DNA of 64,000 nucleotides from CAZLBC01 sp964557575 (GCA_964557575.1 CAZLBC010000002.1:62001-126000); one strand, 5' to 3'; positions 61,401-64,000 are shown, numbered from the stretch's first letter. The notes: generated from the sequence alone by a model not told the origin. Numbers and translations are program-made.

Positions 61401-64000
61401 CGCCAGCGCGGCCGACGACTACTTCGCACTGGCCGCGGCCGACGTCGCCGAAGGCCTGGCCGCCGAGGTCAACGGGGAGGTCAACGGTCGCTTCGAGGCG
61501 TCGGTCGACGGCGGGACCGTGACCGTCGAGCAGATTTCCGGGGAGGCCTTCGACGACGTGTCATCATTCGCGATTACCCGGAACACGCTCGGCGCGGCAT
61601 CGATCAGCGGGACGCCGGCGTGGGCCGAGATCCAGGTGAGCCTGCGGGGAACGCCCGCCGCCGGCGAGGACTGGACGATCACCCTCAACGGCACCGATTT
61701 CACGTACACGGTCGGCGATTTTGACGGCGATACGGACATCGACCTCGACGATGCGGCAGGGGGGCTGGCGGCCCTTGTCGACGGCGACGCCGCGTACGCG
61801 GCCGCCGTCGACGGCGCGGTCGTCACCGTGTCCCGCGCCGACGCCGCGGCATTTTCCGCCGGTTTCGCCATTGCCGATCCGGAGACGCTCGGCGGCGGTT
61901 CCATTGCCGGGACCTACGCGTGGTCGTCGGCCGAGATCGGGCTGACCGGCGCGCCCGCCATACACGAGATATGGACGGTGACGCTCGACGGGACCGCCTT
62001 CGACCACCCGGTCGGCTCCGGAGAGAACACCGACGACATCGCGGCCGCCCTGGCGACCCTCATCAACGACAATGCGGATTACACGGCCGACGCGGACGGT
62101 TCGACGATCTCGGTGACTCGGGACGACGCGGCGCCGCTGGTCGCCGCGTTCTCCATCGCCAACCCGGCGATACAGGGCCAGCCCCTGGCCGGCGGCAGCC
62201 CCTACTGGACGACCGTCGATATCGAACTGACCGGCCCGGTCGCGGAGGGCGACACCTGGACGCTGACGCTCGGCGACACCGATTATACCTATGTCGCCGC
62301 CGACTTCGACGACGACGGGGACGTGGATCTCGACGACGTGGCCGCCGGCATAGACGCCGAGATTTCCGACGCTGTCTGGGACGTCACGGTCGACGGCGCG
62401 ACCCTGACGGTCCGGGATACGGCCGGGTTCGTCGCGCTGGTAGCCGCCGACGCGGGCGACGCGACCTTTTCCGGCGAGACCCTCCGGCTCACCGCCGATA
62501 TCACGCTGTCCGGGACGGCGGTGGAAGGGGAGTCCTGGACCCTCTCTCTAAGCGGCACGGACTACGAGTACTTCGTGGCGCCCGACGACGACGACCTCGC
62601 CGACGTGGCCGCCGGGCTGGCCGCCCTCCTGCCCGTCGAATGGTCGGCGGAATCGGACGGCCCGGTCATATCCCTGTCGAACCCGGCGGGATTTTCCGCC
62701 GAGGCGACCTGCCCTGACGGGTGCGGCGCGGCCGTCGCGGGTACCGCCGGGACGGCCGCGGCCGTCGTCGAGATCGCCGGCGCAGCGGTCGCGAACGAAC
62801 GCTGGACCGTGACGCTGGACGGGAACGAATACTCCTACCTGGTCCAGGAGGGCGACACGCTCGCCGCGGTGGCAACCGGACTCGCCGGCGCTGTCGGGGG
62901 CGACTGGTCGGCCGCGGCCGACGGGACGGTCGTCGAGATTCGCCACGACGGCAACGACTTGTTCACGATATCGTGCGACGTCTCCCACCCGGCGATACAG
63001 GGCGGGGCGTCCACCGCGGGCGTCTCGGCATGGTCCGCGGCGGCCGTCGAGTTTTCCGGGCACGTGTCCCCCAACGATGTCTGGCAGTTAACGCTCGACG
63101 GGACCGACTACACGTTCACCCCCGACGACATCGACGAATTGTCCCTCGCGGCCGTTGCCCAGGGCCTGGCCGACGCCCTCCCGGCCGGCTGGGACACGAC
63201 GGCCGACGGGACCACCTTGACCGCGGCGGCGGCCGACGGCGCGCTGTTTACCGCCGCCGCCGGCGTCGGGGGCAGCGTCACCGGCGGGTATACCCTGACC
63301 GCGATACCCGCCTGGGATGCGGCCGACGTGGAACTGACCGGCACGCCCGCCGCCGGTGAGACGTGGACGCTGATCCTCGACGGCGAAAAATTCTCGTATG
63401 AGGTCGACGACGGAGACACGCTGGAGATCATCGCCGCCGAGATCGAGGACTCGATATCCGACGATTACACCCACTCCGTGGCCGGTGCCGTAATAGCCGT
63501 CGGCAGGGGAGAGCCGTTCACGGCCGAAGTGACGGTCGACGGGGCGGATACCGCCGGTGACGGCGCGACGATAACGGGAACCGCGAGCACGACGCACTAT
63601 TCCGCGGTGGATGTGGCACTGACCGGCGGCGCCGACGGCGGACAGGACTGGACGCTGGCCCTGGGCGACGGGGAGTACACCTATATCTCCGGTGACAACG
63701 GTGAGGGCCTGGACGTGGCATTCATCGACGCGACGGTCACCGACGACGACGCGCCGGGCGTCCTGGTAACCGAGAGCGGCGGCGCGACGAACGTCACCGA
63801 GCCCTCCGACGTCGTGGTCATGGGCGGCGGGCAGGTCACCGACGGCACGATCGCCGACGATCCCGATACCGAAAACACCCGCTTCGAGGCCGACTACGGG
63901 TTCGCCGAGATCAACGAGACCGACAACCACGATTCGATCTACGTGGCCCAGAACATCGACACGGCCGACTGGAACACCAATTTCAGCCTCGATATCCAGG
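31423..64000 (+). CDS. Giant LEPR-XLL repeat surface/secreted protein, 3'-partial
   Basis: An uninterrupted frame of 10,859 codons runs off the right edge; I found no in-frame stop when translating it line by line. The N-terminus has a basic/hydrophobic stretch and then NLEPRLMLDADL (residues 66-77), the LEPR-XLL motif typical of giant planctomycete proteins. In order follow a beta-strand region; 14 GSWxDDGF repeats (about 270-1470); haemagglutinin-like beta-helix repeats (about 1530-4230); alternating Ala/Asp-rich repeats (to 5230); a unique island with a helical segment (about 5400-6320); 25 HGLxTG repeats (6322-8773); another beta-helix part; RTX-like GGxGND units (9480-9700); a Calx-beta-like pair; 8 WTLTLDG repeats; and the start of a pre-peptidase-like domain. 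The expected role is adhesion or surface-coat formation with Ca2+ binding. GGGAG precedes ATG 31423. No gene elsewhere in the window encodes an obvious secretion partner. Confidence 0.97.
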   Translation, partial: MAYGSRAYKLLCRLYGFVLRKMRMMTFFLERGLRPAFLFGRQETNVHSPPGPAVRPLFNPAPALENLEPRLMLDADLSGDLADDFSDTGAVTINGALVIDDTGESDNTISIAGDTVTLNDGVSITGDTGDGPDNLAITAIDTITINGAIGGTGNLNNVTLTAPTIVIDGATIDVGGTVSILAYANDEISWDDLVPFYEEVTAETDVDIISSSITAGGDIIVTADSSTVRDSDLEVDFAALSSVVSMTGQFAPVVDFTADAGGDRITREHGSWLADGFAAGQQIVVDGQTLNRGTYTVDAVTADTLTLVEANVVTDETDVMHLTIRERRAAFREQAVTQLDFDATETTITRDRGSWLDDGFVEGQGISVVGTADNDGEYVIDSISGDGLTLTLSAGDTLTAESDLTGADIHGDPIYLDDVGGSVTLDFVHDEANPDTITRSSGSWITDGFQAGQRIVITGATADGQPIEATIDSLTVDTLTLTADDSVVRSREQVSGVSVDGVAAAFAEPADTTITFTHDDDNPDTISRDAGSWVDDGFAAGMMVYVSDTPDGGDDDAAPDNDGLYLIDTVSGDGFTLILAASEEVTDQAATGISVEQLATSSDAVIAGRCTLDFADGGDTITRDNGSWIDDGFLAGQSIDISGSASNDGSYTVDAVTEKVLTLDAAALTAETTTDAEISEPDDAAGLDTMRPVEPTLTVTAAGATLARDVGIWADDGFAAGMTVHLGGSAAGNDGEYVIESISVDGLTLTLSGGPETMADETGTDITLQEDREDGQAVLKASTPRLTFTDDGTADTIEREAGSWIDDGFAAGQEIEIADSDSNDGNYTIASVTAAVLTLSADDALTGEVSAAGVSVTAKSGGAATLANTLPDLAFADAGSADTITRSHGSWTDDTFLAGQTIIVSGSGVNDGTYTIDVISADGLVVTLDADAELADETASGVSVTRDPQDAAELGPVEPILDFADAGTADTITRSAGSWIDDGFDVGRKIVVENASDNDGVYTIDTVTAAVLTLSWGDELTGETGAEGVAVREAPAKLEHGPPALAFDDDGSADTITREAGSWIDDGFAVGQLVEVYDSVFNDGIYTVAGVTADTLTLAAGDELVDEARAVLTVALPTVDFDHNDGSADTITRATGSWLDDGFAAGHLIRVTGSTANDTDPDDLDDYYTIDAITATTLALAAGDTLTDETGAADLEITSGYGVFMEGSLPALTFTDGGTADTIARAKGNWIDDGFAPGQDIRVTGTTGNDGTYTVADISADGTTLTLSAADALAGETVAGAAVASVIGVGGVTVSAVPAWAAMAPVDPTLTFTDSGVADTIARDIGSWIDEGFTADSRITITGTGDNDGSYLVDTVTDTTLTLSADDALTGETATGEIEVTQSLATLTGGPDLDFIDAAGGGRDRIERSAGSWVDDGFAAGMTITVAGAGDFDGEYLVDEVAAVGDVLYLDGGAFDADDTVSGAQVYVDLTADNVPLVARDSEGNVERSFFAGVAKNLLEFAVDIVGLAEKLAGYLGVMPAQVVRGQAASDIDIHGTASDGTSLDAGGKVDIAAVSEAAVEATGSSIILGGTVGISNADAAAVIGDHVTVNAGGSFALNADVTNTLAAKTTVSSGAKTFGVPLGDSYFAPKVRLKSTTIPGPVISFAVGLAASDADASIAGTAQVTAADVAVGAANADDFTTSTYSLVLKPKKNMGMGAAVSFSEYDSEATAVLDGTIVTNSGDVAVTAGTTNATNATNAFTWVRDELTRGEKYRKKFDTKLGLNFAEKGKNTNSTQQQDAGTKAGAGSGAGSLSLAGAVAIAFSESDTEASIADGAVVTAAGDVTVDATMEDNIRLWAWGWTEIATKFTASGAVQYAEYDNDATAFIGEGAAVQLDGALSVTADVSNPNPFRTDDEIMAVVDGFRNFDAPAFPPDNDDPVSFFENVGDYGSSVMSSDLASALQGLTPYLAALEADDIFVPDSMATTSVAAIGRATGKGSKGALAFGVSIFSLSNAAEAFIGAGAQVSYTGDHGDDEHDDLTVAASALTETINIGGIVGPIDMLQNAGGGTQSGGTSAGGTYLGVEQTNTVAAHIDDGAVIADFDDVSVDADATNWVISVAQSGGKGTAGINGVFSLNDIDNTARAWIEDTAQVDAAGDVTVDAASDFFGVNVGGVLTRGAKFAFGVSGAYNTIDTITQAFIGDRVTSATYTEDGHVTAGGDVTVHAASAENLWAFTVAGTSASGKQSGGGSDSPGGGQSASNTVSSSSPSQGQVKSGAGVGISGAIAINTVSDDTQAYISDIALVDATGSVSVSAENAALAVVGTGGFGLTTSAKGGGLAGGFSWNDLTRTTHAYTQDTTINAAGLSVTADADDLLISVTAGASGGKPSGKTVNLAGSANINFVDNDTRAAIGDNSIVTVDGDVAANASSETDIIGVAGGVAVGGKAGVGAGVDFAEVDNDTAAYIGLGAVVTAGGNVLIVAESSEWIVSVAVCVGIGGKGLGLSGAASVQVVTADIDAHIDGGGSVDAGGSVLVDGDDTVFIVAIGGSAAGGKKAGVGASGVVTIVTRDETVYIGDGATVIADGNGTAIDDPQNEWSGKRGVIVEAVAEDDLYLIAAGGSGGGKFAFAASAVVNVVTSDTVAYIGDGATITAAETGGQDASVAVGAAHDANFVLVGGSVQGSKKAGIGAAAVVLTFVRDVEAYVDTGATIDADGNVIVAADLDENLWAVAAGVGGSGKVTVEGSAVVVVVSGSVLAALEDNVIVTADGDVTVDADGDASINLIAGQAGFGGKVGFGISAAVFVHTDTVDAHVGSGAAVTALGATGLSVTADSTEDLLTIAAGASGGGKVGITGSAVVNVLAENTTAAIGDNAKINEVNDGAAATQGVTVGASDETDITSVAGAVAAGGSAGIGAGADVGVIVKNTDAAIGSGALVNAAGDVVVTAGSSEEIVSVAGNIGVGGKAGIAGSACVYVVPTVTAATIDDNAMIAAGGHVVVAADGTFAIDAVAGQASIGGKAGVGASAVVVVHTDTVDAGVGNNASITALGQGDSFAAPTDTFDDNGNRLTTGADGLVVAATSTEDLMTIAFGLSGGGSAGVAGSAVVNVLVENTTAAIGGGTVVNADNTGADSDQDVYVLAADDTTIVTAVGTGGLGGSAGIGAGADVAVLAKDTTADIDGTFQVADDVVVRAVSREDVTSGVGNVGIGGSAGVAGSAGVYVVTTDTTASIAGGSTVTAGGDVAVTAAGDFDMIAVAGQISGGGSAGVGISSVVLVHVDTVEAFVGGGAHVTALGGGAAAQAVTGARDGDGNWITENADGLIVTAVSSEDVLAIAAGASGGGSAGVAGSATVDVLTETTRAYIGDNAVINGDNTGAAATQDARVVAADETAIIGVAGVAAFGGSAGIGASADVGVIVKDTAAQIGAGATVDVENDVIVEAIAAEDFVSVGGNVGIGGSAGIAGAAGVYTIVNNTKAHIGSNADVHAGNNVVVSAEDLTEIDIAGGSITIGGSAGIGAGVAVTVINKTTEAWIGDGAEVDADAAGAGRTVNTGDFAVGYSDDSGGTDEGEVGSWSSGSSDNPWDFSDYDVDPSEDESFSGNRDATPVTTTLNGVAVVAVSQEDIESFGLSGAGAGAVTVNGGVTTDVNIVSTHASIDAGAQVNRHGAPTDGQSVLVAAGSDYGHMAIAGALGISGTASIGAGVDVSVIDRETLAYIEDGADVAAEEDIAVVARAYEDILSISATLQGSATVAVAGTVSTIVLNSETQAFIGRDDDDGIGATAFAGGNILVSAGDATDVDMISGGIAVGFAGGGVGAAVGVNVIEKDTRAYIGDYSTVDARGNSANTIDTINSDTDIVGLAVQAASSEQLLVIAANVSGGLYVGIAGAVTVDYVDADTQAYIGAAADVNLTDNNSGAAAGQSVDVAADNDVNLYVIDLGGGIGAVGIAGAVDVGVLRNDTSARIENAATVAAMDDIRVDANAETVVDAWAFSLGGGLVGVNASVSVYAIGQNLDPQGEVDPNDSLDSEGGGDNVYDYSDGQMAGTINNILSGYGGGGSSSSERITDLSDDVDRYTADNSVTSAIENPVDAAGTTATIGTGAVIVAGGVVDVHAAESNQIRLVTGGASFGGVGVGASVSVVSVNRSTTALIDGIVTADGVVTVHAAYENGTADNQTDIRAYAGAGGTVAIAGAVAVVTENAAVTAKLGSSAVVNGASALVIDADTYRDVYADAVGASLTIGTIGIGGAVSIINFGGYTRACAEDVEIGVADPVGSVAIAADAENYADAHTVGASGGFGISLAGSYAEADVSDTDVTAYLDVQDATTAVVGGDVSIEADSRGAATAEAMAVSVSLAGVGVSLAVADLSPTVTAYLNGDLDAGGDLSILASHNVDDGGSAISDNEAWAKAWAPITVGLIGATGCDADATASATVSAYITADSAVDADGDSAVAARAANAADAGAVALATVGGVSVGVSLSDAIAEGSTDAYIAGTVGSASATGGDDLAVSAAAWNYAEAYAEANAGGIVSGTGSDADATVDPDISARITGAVYVDGDIAVLTHSAGDAYAEARGVSVGGMGIGASLAEAMLTPDIDTYISADVDAGRDITVTSRHNCDESGSIIDAGAEAYTNASGGGVLSGNGADSDAIAAADVDTYIGSGLTVAAGRNIAVVSRSSNDADATADGITIGVMGVGVTRAEATAGDADPDTDGTQSGTRTYVGNATFTAGRDFSVRSVTSNTADAGGTAASGGIVNGLGCDIDATVAPDIDTYVAAGAVVDVTGDMYVTADAATAAEAVSDGIAIGLLAGVGATLADASATPAIDTYLGAAGTATTIAVDGSLVVRSRHNYDGSDNAITANKARAEATVAGGGILSGQGADAAAAADGDVWTLVTADTAVTAGGDVLVSTLSWNFAEAIADGDSYGGVAAAVVLADATTDSETWAHIDEAVSAGGGITVRAEDAGRANAEADASAGGVISGSGAAPDASVTQDVEAYIDTAGDVTAGGAILVSAEAIPRAAADADGAGGGGIDVGVSEAAADVSVDVDAYIDAANVTAADLTVSGLQSLPAGNTTAKADASASGGGLISIKATDAEADTTGTVSSYVGAGTNLAVDGATLVGASGDSSQEAYVTAKHGGIVAAGANDADATSAMTVSAYLGNNVTLTGGAGSSLAISASGDDENYAEAVSGSGGLVSGAAANANTDMDTYAKAWTGTGVSIEVDAVRITASHAAEFNGSVDSVNASAVGGSGAYTDHLVDVRSEVNLGNDTDIRTCDLVIAATNEVDKPWLGDGKHNVNSGSGGVVDAPAGRSTSEIIDVSKVVIADNADLDVIGDIYDPGRFSISAYNDIYARDKAKVDSGGAIPVAGATSKIENTRNDALITVGNAELTSVGDMNIFAFSEADIRAEAKANAYGAAGAAYGDSLATTYVENVVTIGGGAYLRTEGYLNLLAGCDPEDNRNRYAVEAYTDLWNKTATPISDDDGEAIIDQDNRVVVEEFALAEVVKDAYLLAKTGYSFAEAESTGKDWANALADAIGVDIDGGESTDIENASVTVNGTVSVGIQNYQSLLIGYQADGHPDSVIPVNPALLTIEDVTVKDDDEQEIADLRFASTDGVEYSISVGENLAQNISDQIEYYHRMIEEYAGDTDAVNAFENEIEVLEQMLKDLGYGGEGGDGTSEPLERDVQANFIIVDDIWAQSANIWVEGNALAGTGRLIAPGDAQIEVINNTGFFLRTMGLTIPEHEGGNILFNYTKVHSNAEIGPGANFAEVTTAESSDDPKITVRNDYALPPDDDSRPPDVELAGDVSNLAGTVAIYCIEGSVLSFGNIIANTIDISAGSDFMQSYVPGLFHTGGNPGSHWRSVTNATEVVKGDYPYPADSFDDRYYGDLVRNLIDDVGGWDSAIIAGNNVYISAKYLNINGRVQSGLPDKTLTLPAAGTLAGDILDREIQSFELDYSRQIMSGANPDPYYQLSAGGADDGTGSHIPVFYNARDNSIELKDIAVRGGYMQLFGRIMSTGEGQLNVIDGYGRINIDNRTDYDLIVNELNSGADIEGTLKIKDMARQNGDGDPLTTVYTRLGDTIYKDEYYDDDNAGSPVAVGTGRSASYDPVAGQGYRWLNGRRKTEVETIKYRSSSWCGIDWLSPDPDDIYDTDTNYKDLISLQEGEYYIASGVTNDYSYDFSEITTSDSELTDKDKWSTSTWYGKTTYYLKEVWETGKKEFHEHTIDADERIAIDFIGYDDGTIYVRSGRDLVLRDSVYNEGGTTTLIAGGDIAPVSERPVLNTDNLFLFAETGIGNDRPIRVDLGAGTITAVTGSGDVNIEAASGDLVYNRISTGLFDPFAPTGGTMTFSPRDAVDAGTGAIDLGVAHGLSSGQQVTYYTGGGNSIGGLTNGGTYHVIVVNPTTIMLAGSTGDIYRPEPDPINLSPEDATGDNHRIEVAGRVLAGVSGVDAAADTIDFAAAHDLVTGQAIRYTGGTIGGLLPGYTYYVSVVDADTIRLAETRDDVVSYIPGSIALDGAAATGADHTFEIDSRDVTVSAVSAAADTITFTGNHGLVTGDRLVYHAGGGVIGGLEDGRTYYAVTVDADTIRLADSRLDAVAEKTMNLTSAGSGGTFAVRRELELNPYRPRPRSIYRMGPTNSGVSDHFDTVHFGYAHGLTTGTVLEYREGDREISGLTDGNDYHAIVVNDYTIALAGSAADAVAGDRIAIECAGNSFWNSPWYRVNGTFDGVHGDIDTIDFGFSHGLRTGDAVQYHEGGDPIDGLADGETYYVVAVNSYTIRLAASETDAYNNATLDIDYESTYQQSFWFDPTPPPQPFWFKPYKIERYADPQFVVEMSGEKEALVFDPAADVGTFQSTIDLGEEHGLSTGDAVVYDSGDPNNDPITGLADGTAYYVVAVDARRIKLAPTQADAENGTNIIAVQLPASPGTGHSFSSSLNVDFDPAPPIDLAVDPADGIVAFDGSDGAVVDTAGDTIELGAGHGFADGDPVIYHNGTGDSGDSIGGLTDDMVYHVVNAGETSIQLAFAAGGDVIDLTGLGTGTSHSFTAAVDVAIDAGHGLSAGDRVEYRTGGGTPIEGLADGVIYYVAEASDTAVSLTDNLGAGPLIVDATAATGSAHQLIRQLGTIDRFDPAAGVSTFDPAGSVNVNDFDPAGMADSEIDLGAGYDLFSGQAVVYDTGGGAAIGGLADGGTYYVDRVNDTTVKLKADAGGSATIELDFGQATGTNHSLRPAATIAFAGGHDFHDDQAVVYHSGGTAIGGLTDGATCYLDVVDLNTVQLKDGPGDGANLVQIDPSVATGTSHRFSSRFEITFTGGHDFAVGEEVAFDSGDGSPLGDLVDGTAYYVVDTTGDTVTLSATAGGTAVAVDFTAAGATDYALVSHDRLNVGLGHGFKTGEAVVYHNNGGEDIGALTDGQTCYVVVIDDATIKLAATAADATADDPVVLSLQLPGSPGDTYTLTRRIAETFDPADAIPTGARTIRFGSAHGLKTGDAVVYHNGDGGTDIGGLADGETYYTVAVNPATVMLAETPLGAFAAEPDVITLDAAVAAGSAHTLGVIENAGAVAPADVVDAGTNMIDLGYAHGLRTCQQIVYHSGAGDPIGGLADGQTYYVVVINKTTFKLAETLEDIIIDTPDTVDLTSAGAGGAAEDFDYAQDRDAALGDISLVTSGNIEAATGTAWIRGGRIDLLADLGHIGVSTADRVRVDTVSGIGSGLTAEANDNIFLEEISGDMNLIYARSRGGDVDLLVSGGNLRDANTDQKRDLRTEEEMLQIWDDMMLTGAAAEARAEAGVDVFEQNIEQEYRNYWSYRNAAVVETRTFDPGATVDTADDLIDFGYAHGLSTGREVSYGCGAGGTAVGGLTDGAVYYAIVVKPDEIKLAATLRDALAYDPDDNPGAAIDLTSTGVGAHHVIETSGRAVFDSTLDRSAFVPDASLVSVAVDFSTSVDAFDPASATAPAVTFDPTAAADSSDFAVADSTAVFDPSAVADNEIAFGAAHDFFDTQDVIYDAGGETAVGGLADGETYTVLVVDDTHIKLRDGDGALVELDGTVATGTAHELTPRYEITFAADHGFHDGQEVFYDNGGNGAIGGLVDGQRYCVNVVDADTVQLKPDSGGDPIALDLAAASGTHSLDVSAEWIGLGDDHGFVVGEAVTYANGGGTAIGGLADGQTCYVVDVVNDRVKLSATEGGDPLLLDFAAAAGTSHELTSRDKIHFAADHGLETGDPVVYDSGGGTAVGGLTDGTTYYAVAVDAATIMLAETEDDATDPSPIVINLETSVATGTDHAVGHEGEIELAADHHFVDGEAVIYDSGGGTAIGGLTDGETYYVVSAGPSALSLAATRADALADEPVTIGLDPAAADGAGHAFVSAERIDLGVDHDFETGDAIKFTGDGATGLADGAVYFAVVDDADGTDLRVSDTRAGSLADIPDQVRLLTLSASSTPSTLAPAAVAEFDPAGADGVADEIDTRRPHGFATGTAVVYDSGGGTAIGGLADGTTYYAVATGVDALSLAATRADALAATPVTIDIDPGAAAGTAHRLAAADTIDLGYTHGLETGDAVVYTDGGGSSDGDLDEGQTYYVVAVDSRTIQLAASRSDARADSPVTVAVDTAAWTGTDHAFTAREGIVFDPSAAIAGDAIDLGTHHYLATGDAVVYDNGGGTDIGGLVDGQTYFAIVVDPTTVKLAATRAAALDGTAETLTSAGSGATHAIADAESLAFDTAETFCSVDAAADTIDLGYEHGLLPGQAVEYAAGTGDIGLADGVYYVVLVDATTIGFAATRADAVADDPVFTDIAATTDGTHTLATVAGESTARFDAYDGGYDADAHDEYGPPGYDPDWTYEATQDEHDDLTDGAVWTVDQLRYGVSPGLLKETSDTTTTIEDTNLEGNVITITVVGGGIGVDRDTVTIDLSGDDVQLSRDQMIALAAAERNDLTITDDAMTVEYREDVDFTARTRLYAEADGRIYLGSEENIDIDSVQTDYGSNIRIKGGLDIERSASGTGQIVTGGDLILEAGDGHIGEASLDRWIVIDLGPVSTLTARAADNIYIAEVSTAGDPSGDMNIDTIFSDTGDVFLRADGSILDAYTDEVNVNCGSLELTAGGAIGTPGNPLETDLAPSGVITATAGGGAYLYEVAGNMNVDLVDAGGAVGLRADGSILDADFGTASNVNGTAVHLATDYGTVGDGTSAANRFEIDSTSLSGDVAGDLFVHETAGVLYVDDVVSRSGDAWLWTTGTASILESGDDAGADVSAEDIRFITGGAVGADLNDIEIDSSCGATGSLYATAGGGVYLTETDGLLRVADVDAGGDVRLTVPDAAVAGDDLLVPSACRIRTIAGTITLRVGDNVRIEQDAVISADGVVGIYGDYDGGDGSTDPGGALMEILEGIGGSAVFIEGNDGEDTVVVNNLAFDVADQDDAPVVKLDGTDGSDTYKVYLVGDGAANIVVNDGGSAGEDRLHVYGSALADVFLFRPYMVASFELDEDRKPLDDALIERVDYNDSVEGGLSVYGRDGDDTFAFDDNSSATTVYGDAGDDTFQIGQIFKSARDGSNPDNGLDPGDYFETTLVTRGYLSNGISFPASMYGGIGNDSFTVYRNMAELSLYGEEDDDSFVVRAFVKVDPNDPKAPYTNINGGQGNDFIKYTVNAPVNIYGGEGNDTLTVIGTEFGDDFVVTWEGIYGAGLFVTYDGVEETVLDAMEGNDTFFIASTSEYVHTTLIGGRGSDTFNVAGGTDGDSITVVSNDLLGHSGMIGNVVSTDDTTDTDYINVFTQDITANVADNDESGIVITAPVEGIRVFEDMDGMTEVEIDADPRSNLVHMTYQVVLTRSPSEEVRVIASPALPPEKEQDAGGSGVAVNGSEAGTTLIFNRTNWFLPQTVVVTAPDDTLAEGLRNVDILHSVIQGSDSGDGGEYDRLAARKVVAQVVDDDAASVVVAPTGDGTLVAEAGTFAAQDTYDVVLSRQPAGDVTVEMATDGQTLFDGTSSTQTLTFTAADWDTPQTVTVAADPDGVTEGLHYSRITHEIASAADDYFALAAADVAEGLAAEVNGEVNGRFEASVDGGTVTVEQISGEAFDDVSSFAITRNTLGAASISGTPAWAEIQVSLRGTPAAGEDWTITLNGTDFTYTVGDFDGDTDIDLDDAAGGLAALVDGDAAYAAAVDGAVVTVSRADAAAFSAGFAIADPETLGGGSIAGTYAWSSAEIGLTGAPAIHEIWTVTLDGTAFDHPVGSGENTDDIAAALATLINDNADYTADADGSTISVTRDDAAPLVAAFSIANPAIQGQPLAGGSPYWTTVDIELTGPVAEGDTWTLTLGDTDYTYVAADFDDDGDVDLDDVAAGIDAEISDAVWDVTVDGATLTVRDTAGFVALVAADAGDATFSGETLRLTADITLSGTAVEGESWTLSLSGTDYEYFVAPDDDDLADVAAGLAALLPVEWSAESDGPVISLSNPAGFSAEATCPDGCGAAVAGTAGTAAAVVEIAGAAVANERWTVTLDGNEYSYLVQEGDTLAAVATGLAGAVGGDWSAAADGTVVEIRHDGNDLFTISCDVSHPAIQGGASTAGVSAWSAAAVEFSGHVSPNDVWQLTLDGTDYTFTPDDIDELSLAAVAQGLADALPAGWDTTADGTTLTAAAADGALFTAAAGVGGSVTGGYTLTAIPAWDAADVELTGTPAAGETWTLILDGEKFSYEVDDGDTLEIIAAEIEDSISDDYTHSVAGAVIAVGRGEPFTAEVTVDGADTAGDGATITGTASTTHYSAVDVALTGGADGGQDWTLALGDGEYTYISGDNGEGLDVAFIDATVTDDDAPGVLVTESGGATNVTEPSDVVVMGGGQVTDGTIADDPDTENTRFEADYGFAEINETDNHDSIYVAQNIDTADWNTNFSLDIQ
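32179..35830 (+). repeat. 14 tandem GSWxDDGF protein repeats
   Basis: The consensus begins with a DFxDxGxADTITR lead, then GSWIDDGFAAGQ, an IxVxGSxxNDGxYTID block, and VTADTLTLxxxDxLTxET. The GSW-type anchor is present 14 times (32230, 32476, 32743, 33013, 33298, 33553, 33829, 34087, 34345, 34603, 34828, 35104, 35398 and 35653; approximate for some), with a mean spacing of about 88 residues. Degenerate anchors include GIWADDGF, GNWIDDGF and GSWTDDTF. The unit is probably a small beta-sandwich or beta-roll. It does not match a domain I can name. Confidence 0.9.
36001..44100 (+). repeat. Haemagglutinin-like beta-helix repeats with GG[KS]xGxxxSA cores
   Basis: Units of about 50-60 residues combine a GGDVTVTA turn, a hydrophobic VAGxxxxGGKAGVGASA strand pair and DTxAYIGDGAxV. 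At least 20 GG[KS]-type cores are readable. The style resembles the stacked repeats of filamentous-haemagglutinin-like adhesins. Within it lies a higher-order array at about 39720-41830. A charged insert near 36640-36780 (WVRDELTRGEKYRKKF) breaks the pattern. Confidence 0.85.
39720..41830 (+). repeat. Three tandem ~224-246-residue super-repeats
   Basis: Each super-repeat contains four beta-helix units in fixed order: A (VHTDTVDA ... TALG), B (STEDLLTIAAGASGGG ... VENTTAAIG ... NTGA), C (DETxIxxVAG ... GGSAGIGAGADVGVIVK) and D (SVAGNIGVGG ... GVYVV). The His anchors of A fall at 39778, 40450 and 41188, giving periods of 672 and 738 bases. Confidence 0.85.
44100..47100 (+). repeat. Alternating Ala/Asp-rich beta-helix dyads
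   Basis: Two unit types alternate. Type I contains SGGxxSGxGADADA and PDIDTYI; type II contains IxIGxxGVGxxxAEA and the same TYI end. Examples are GGIVSGTGSDADATVDPDI at 44920 followed by VSVGGMGIGASLAEAMLTPD at 45070. The alternation is clearest from about 44,850 to 46,500. Confidence 0.8.
47640..50385 (+). other. Non-repetitive island in the giant gene, with a helical segment
   Basis: This in-frame stretch lacks the flanking repeats and is richer in Tyr, Trp, Lys and Arg. Around 48240-48357 it encodes DQIEYYHRMIEEYAGDTDAV followed by NAFENEIEVLEQMLKDLG, a predicted helical hairpin or coiled coil in an otherwise beta-rich protein. Later come GQLNVIDGYGRINIDNRTDY (49400s), typical of beta-helix stalks, and an aromatic, charged segment up to 50,000. 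Confidence 0.7.
50386..57740 (+). repeat. 25 HGLxTGDAVVY / GGLxDGxTYY protein repeats
   Basis: The unit of ~75-100 residues has the pattern DTIDLGxxHGLxTGDAVVY, then DxGGGTxIGGLADGxTYY, VVxVDxxTIKLAxT and an xATGTxHxF end. I count 25 GGL/GDL/GLADG anchors between 50515 and 57610. The array is interrupted at 54,270-54,830 by a non-repeat beta-helix-like insert (GNIEAATGTAWIRGG) containing a helical EEMLQIWDDMM stretch. Many units start with an FDPA/FDPS box. Confidence 0.9.
59860..60530 (+). repeat. RTX-like glycine/aspartate nonapeptide units
   Basis: Eight spaced units are visible, including YGRDGDDTF, YGDAGDDTF, YGGIGNDSF, YGEEDDDSF, GGQGNDFI, GGEGNDTL, EGNDTFFI and GGRGSDTF. Such GGxGxDxUx motifs bind Ca2+ in RTX proteins. 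They are spread out here instead of being strictly tandem, as in other planctomycete giants. Confidence 0.75.
61600..63700 (+). repeat. Eight WTLTLDGTxYTY protein repeats, two with EF-hand-like loops
   Basis: The unit of ~90 residues has the pattern AxVxLTGTPAAGExW, TLTLDGTDYTY, then GDTLAAVAAGLAAAL. Copies centre on 61660, 61960, 62250, 62530, 62800, 63080, 63360 and 63640. In copies 1 and 3 the GDTLA position is replaced by DFDGDTDIDLDD (61717-61752) and DFDDDGDVDLDD (62302-62337), each resembling a Ca2+-binding EF-hand or dockerin loop. Confidence 0.85.

Noticed and set aside
32179..63700. Periodic repeats as a possible CRISPR array or tandem satellite
   Set aside because: The periodicity is at the protein level, with period ~200-300 bases, degenerate DNA copies and a continuous reading frame.
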